Both the position numbers and the translations under genes were made by a program. A stretch of DNA of 64,000 nucleotides from Cacajao melanocephalus (Eukaryota > Chordata > Mammalia > Primates > Pitheciidae): contig CAUYLG010048248.1 in assembly GCA_963573385.1 (NCBI GenBank), forward strand, positions 16,916 through 80,915. The letters run 5' to 3'. Below, in pieces: positions 62,137-64,000 of this stretch (within the stretch, counting starts at the first letter, position 1; each line of letters starts with the position of its first letter). Under the pieces are notes generated by a model. That model saw only the letters and a program-made list of their open reading frames with translations. It made no database searches and was not told the origin of the DNA.

Positions 62137-62305
62137 GGTTTTTTAAATTTTTTAATTCTGGGGGGTACATAGTAGGTGTATATATTTATGGGGTGCATGA
62201 GATATTTCAATACAGGCATGCAATGTGAAATGAGCACATCATGGAGAATGGGGTATCCATCCCCCAAAGCATTTATCCTTTGAGTTTCATGTGTTGTTTA
62301 AATGA
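62137..62305 (-). mobile_element. L1MA/L1PB 3' end, antisense
   Basis: 'ggggggtacatagtaggtgt', 'atatatttatggggtgcatg', 'agatatttcaatacaggcat' and 'aatggggtatccatccccca' match the antisense 3' terminus of an L1MA/PB-age element. Confidence 0.85.
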
Positions 62306-63550
62306 ATATAATTTCTATTTTCCTCAGAGAAAAATTAGAGTAAAAACATCTTGTGTGCTCATTGCACCAATTACATTTGTAACTACATCAGTGACATATC
62401 TCATGGAATTCACCTGGCTAGAAACATGGGGGCTAAATCAACAGAACCTCAGATATTCTTTCAGCTCTAGAATTTCCTGATTATTCTGAAAAATTGGCAG
62501 ATTTGACTGGTATATGTACAGGAAAAAGTGAGGCTTCATGGGAATAAGCCCTTGTTTTTTAAGTAATTAAAGCTCTATGTCTTCAAGAATTTTGTGAATT
62601 CCAAGAAACAACATGTGGCCCAGCTTCTATGAGACAGATGAGGGCATTTTATTTAAAGAAAAGACAGCAGTTGATGGCTTCCTGTGGGTATAAGTTATTC
62701 CTTGGGAATCAGGACACAACTCAAAGCCCTATTAATTTCCATAGACATATACATCCTGTCCACTCACACACATGCATAGGAGTAATTAAAGTTTTGAGTG
62801 GAAAGCTCTTTACCACATGGGACACAAATATGACGTTGAGACCAAGTACATGGAATGTATACTCTAACATTTGGTTATGATTAACCCTAATAGCTTATAA
62901 TAAAAATACATTCAAAAAAACCAGGGTTCGTGCTGAGCTGCTTTCATATTAAACTTCAATAAAACAGTCTCATTGGTTCATTGGAGAAGGTTTCCATTCA
63001 AAATGAACATTTGTCAATAGATGCATTTATAGACAGCTGTGGTTTTCTTTGGGTATATACAGTGTCATTATCCAGACCATCTGGACATCCTGTAATGGTG
63101 TTTCTTATTTGAGTTCTCTTTCTGACATAATGATTTGTCATCTTCAATCCGCCTGATTTCTTCAGAGAGAACTTCTCCTACTCTCACACCTCATGAAACA
63201 ACAACAACAACAACAAAAAGCAATAAATTTAAAAGGTCACAGGAGGTGAATAGACCTTTCTGAAGGTCACTGAATGGCCTGATGACTTTTCTTTTTTCCT
63301 TTTTTTACTATTAAATGGAGCCCATTTAGAGAAAAAGGTCAATTTAAAAACAGAGCAATGCAATATTAATATTTTAAAAAGAAATTGTTTCCAAATATAA
63401 ACATTTTCTGGGACTTGTTTGATTTGTTTCTTTAATTTTAGAAACCTTGGCCACTTCTCAAATGATTAAGAAACAACAGCTTTATTTTTCCATGGCTTAT
63501 CATGCTAACCCATGCTTTACTTACCAGCAGTTTTACTCAGAATGATATAA
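62306..63550. other. Unassigned DNA with a short (CAA)n
   Basis: (CAA)n at 63196-63216. The 83-codon frame 62629-62880 and the 79-codon frame 62241-62480 have no domain signature. Confidence 0.5.
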
Positions 63551-63620
63551 CCATGTAAAGAAAATGAGAGGGGAGTGAATGTGTTTGCCTTAAAAACTCC
63601 ATTAATGAGCAGTTTAAGAA
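63551..63620 (+). repeat. Flank of L1, present inverted at 61448-61516
   Basis: 'ccatgtaaagaaaatgagag' to 'gagcagtttaagaa'. This is the plus-oriented copy of the duplicated flank, immediately 5' of the L1 junction. Confidence 0.93.
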
Positions 63621-64000
63621 TTTGCAGATGACATGATTGTACATTTAGAAGACCCCATCATCTCAGCCCCAAATCTCCTTAAGCTGATAAACAACTTCAG
63701 TAAAGTCTTAGGCTACAAAATTAATGTGCAAAAATCACAAGCATTCCTATATACCAATAACAGAAAAACAGAGAGCCAAATCGTGAGTGAACTCCCATTC
63801 ACAATTGCTACAAAGAGAATAAAATTCCTAGGAGTACAACTAACAAAGGATGTGAAAGACCTCTTCAAGGAGAACTACAAACCACTGCTCAAGGAAATAA
63901 GAGAGGACACAAACAGATGGAAAAACATTCCATGCTCATGGTTAGGAAGAATCAATATCGTGAAAACGGCCATACTGCCCAAAGTAATTTATAGATTCAA
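63621..64000 (+). mobile_element. 5'-truncated L1PA, ORF2 from the FADD motif onward, runs off the window
   Basis: L1 homology starts at 'tttgcagatgacatgattg', that is at the reverse-transcriptase catalytic motif Phe-Ala-Asp-Asp. The frame beginning at 63621 is open to the window edge (about 126 codons) and follows L1 ORF2 (e.g. '[12 protein letters not shown]'). An in-frame TAA lies just upstream, there is no endonuclease and no palm N-terminal half, so it is a dead fragment. The 3' end and target-site repeat lie outside the window. Confidence 0.95.

Overview
The window reads as primate (very probably human or another simian) nuclear DNA from an AT-rich, gene-poor region. Evidence: many Alu copies, several L1PA-type LINE-1 3' ends, a MaLR (THE1/MST-type) element with both LTRs, and an older layer of L2, MIR, MER5A and L1M fragments. 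I see no supportable protein-coding gene, exon, tRNA, rRNA or snRNA, and no bacterial-style features. Every open frame is about 125 codons or shorter; most fall inside a transposon or look like chance frames in AT-rich DNA. Repeat names come from recognising consensus sequence by eye, so broad class is safer than subfamily.

Layout. 1-17 kb: mostly unassigned AT-rich DNA with a MIR, a MaLR solo LTR (4.1 kb), Alus at 5.5 and 8.2 kb, a long L2-type fragment (6.0-7.0 kb), MER5A (9.1 kb), a TG/TA microsatellite (11.2 kb) and a second MaLR LTR (16.8 kb). 17.4-19.9 kb: old antisense L1M. 20.55-22.86 kb: LTR-internal-LTR MaLR element. 26.4-28.4 kb: a rearranged L1PA element inside an old L2. 28.6-29.1 kb: an LTR-like repeat. 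32-33.1 kb: the donor of an inverted duplication plus L1M. 34.0-38.6 kb: one long old L1M, interrupted by three younger insertions. 39.9-40.6 kb: L2. 42.9 and 46.2 kb: L1PA 3' ends. 45.5, 48.8 and 52.0 kb: Alus. 47.6-50.05 kb and 52.5-53.8 kb: L1M/HAL1-like pieces. 56.7 kb: MIR. 59.6-60.3 kb: L2. 63.6 kb to the edge: L1 ORF2 entering the window.

The main result is a set of template-switch scars. (1) The L1 at 26.4-28.4 kb, bounded by one target-site duplication, contains a ~578-bp inverted copy of unique DNA lying 4.2-4.8 kb downstream (32063-32681), with 3-bp microhomology at two junctions. (2) The Alu at 35.5 kb contains a second Alu plus 62 bp of the flank of the Alu at 45.5 kb, again inside a single target-site duplication, which looks like non-allelic copying over 10 kb. 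(3) A near-perfect ~32-bp palindrome at 61.3 kb abuts an inverted copy of the 5' junction of the L1 at 63.6 kb. Smaller quasi-palindromes (31.55, 40.3 and 51.7 kb) have the same flavour. No gene system or operon-like organisation is present; the biology here is retrotransposition and replication-based rearrangement.
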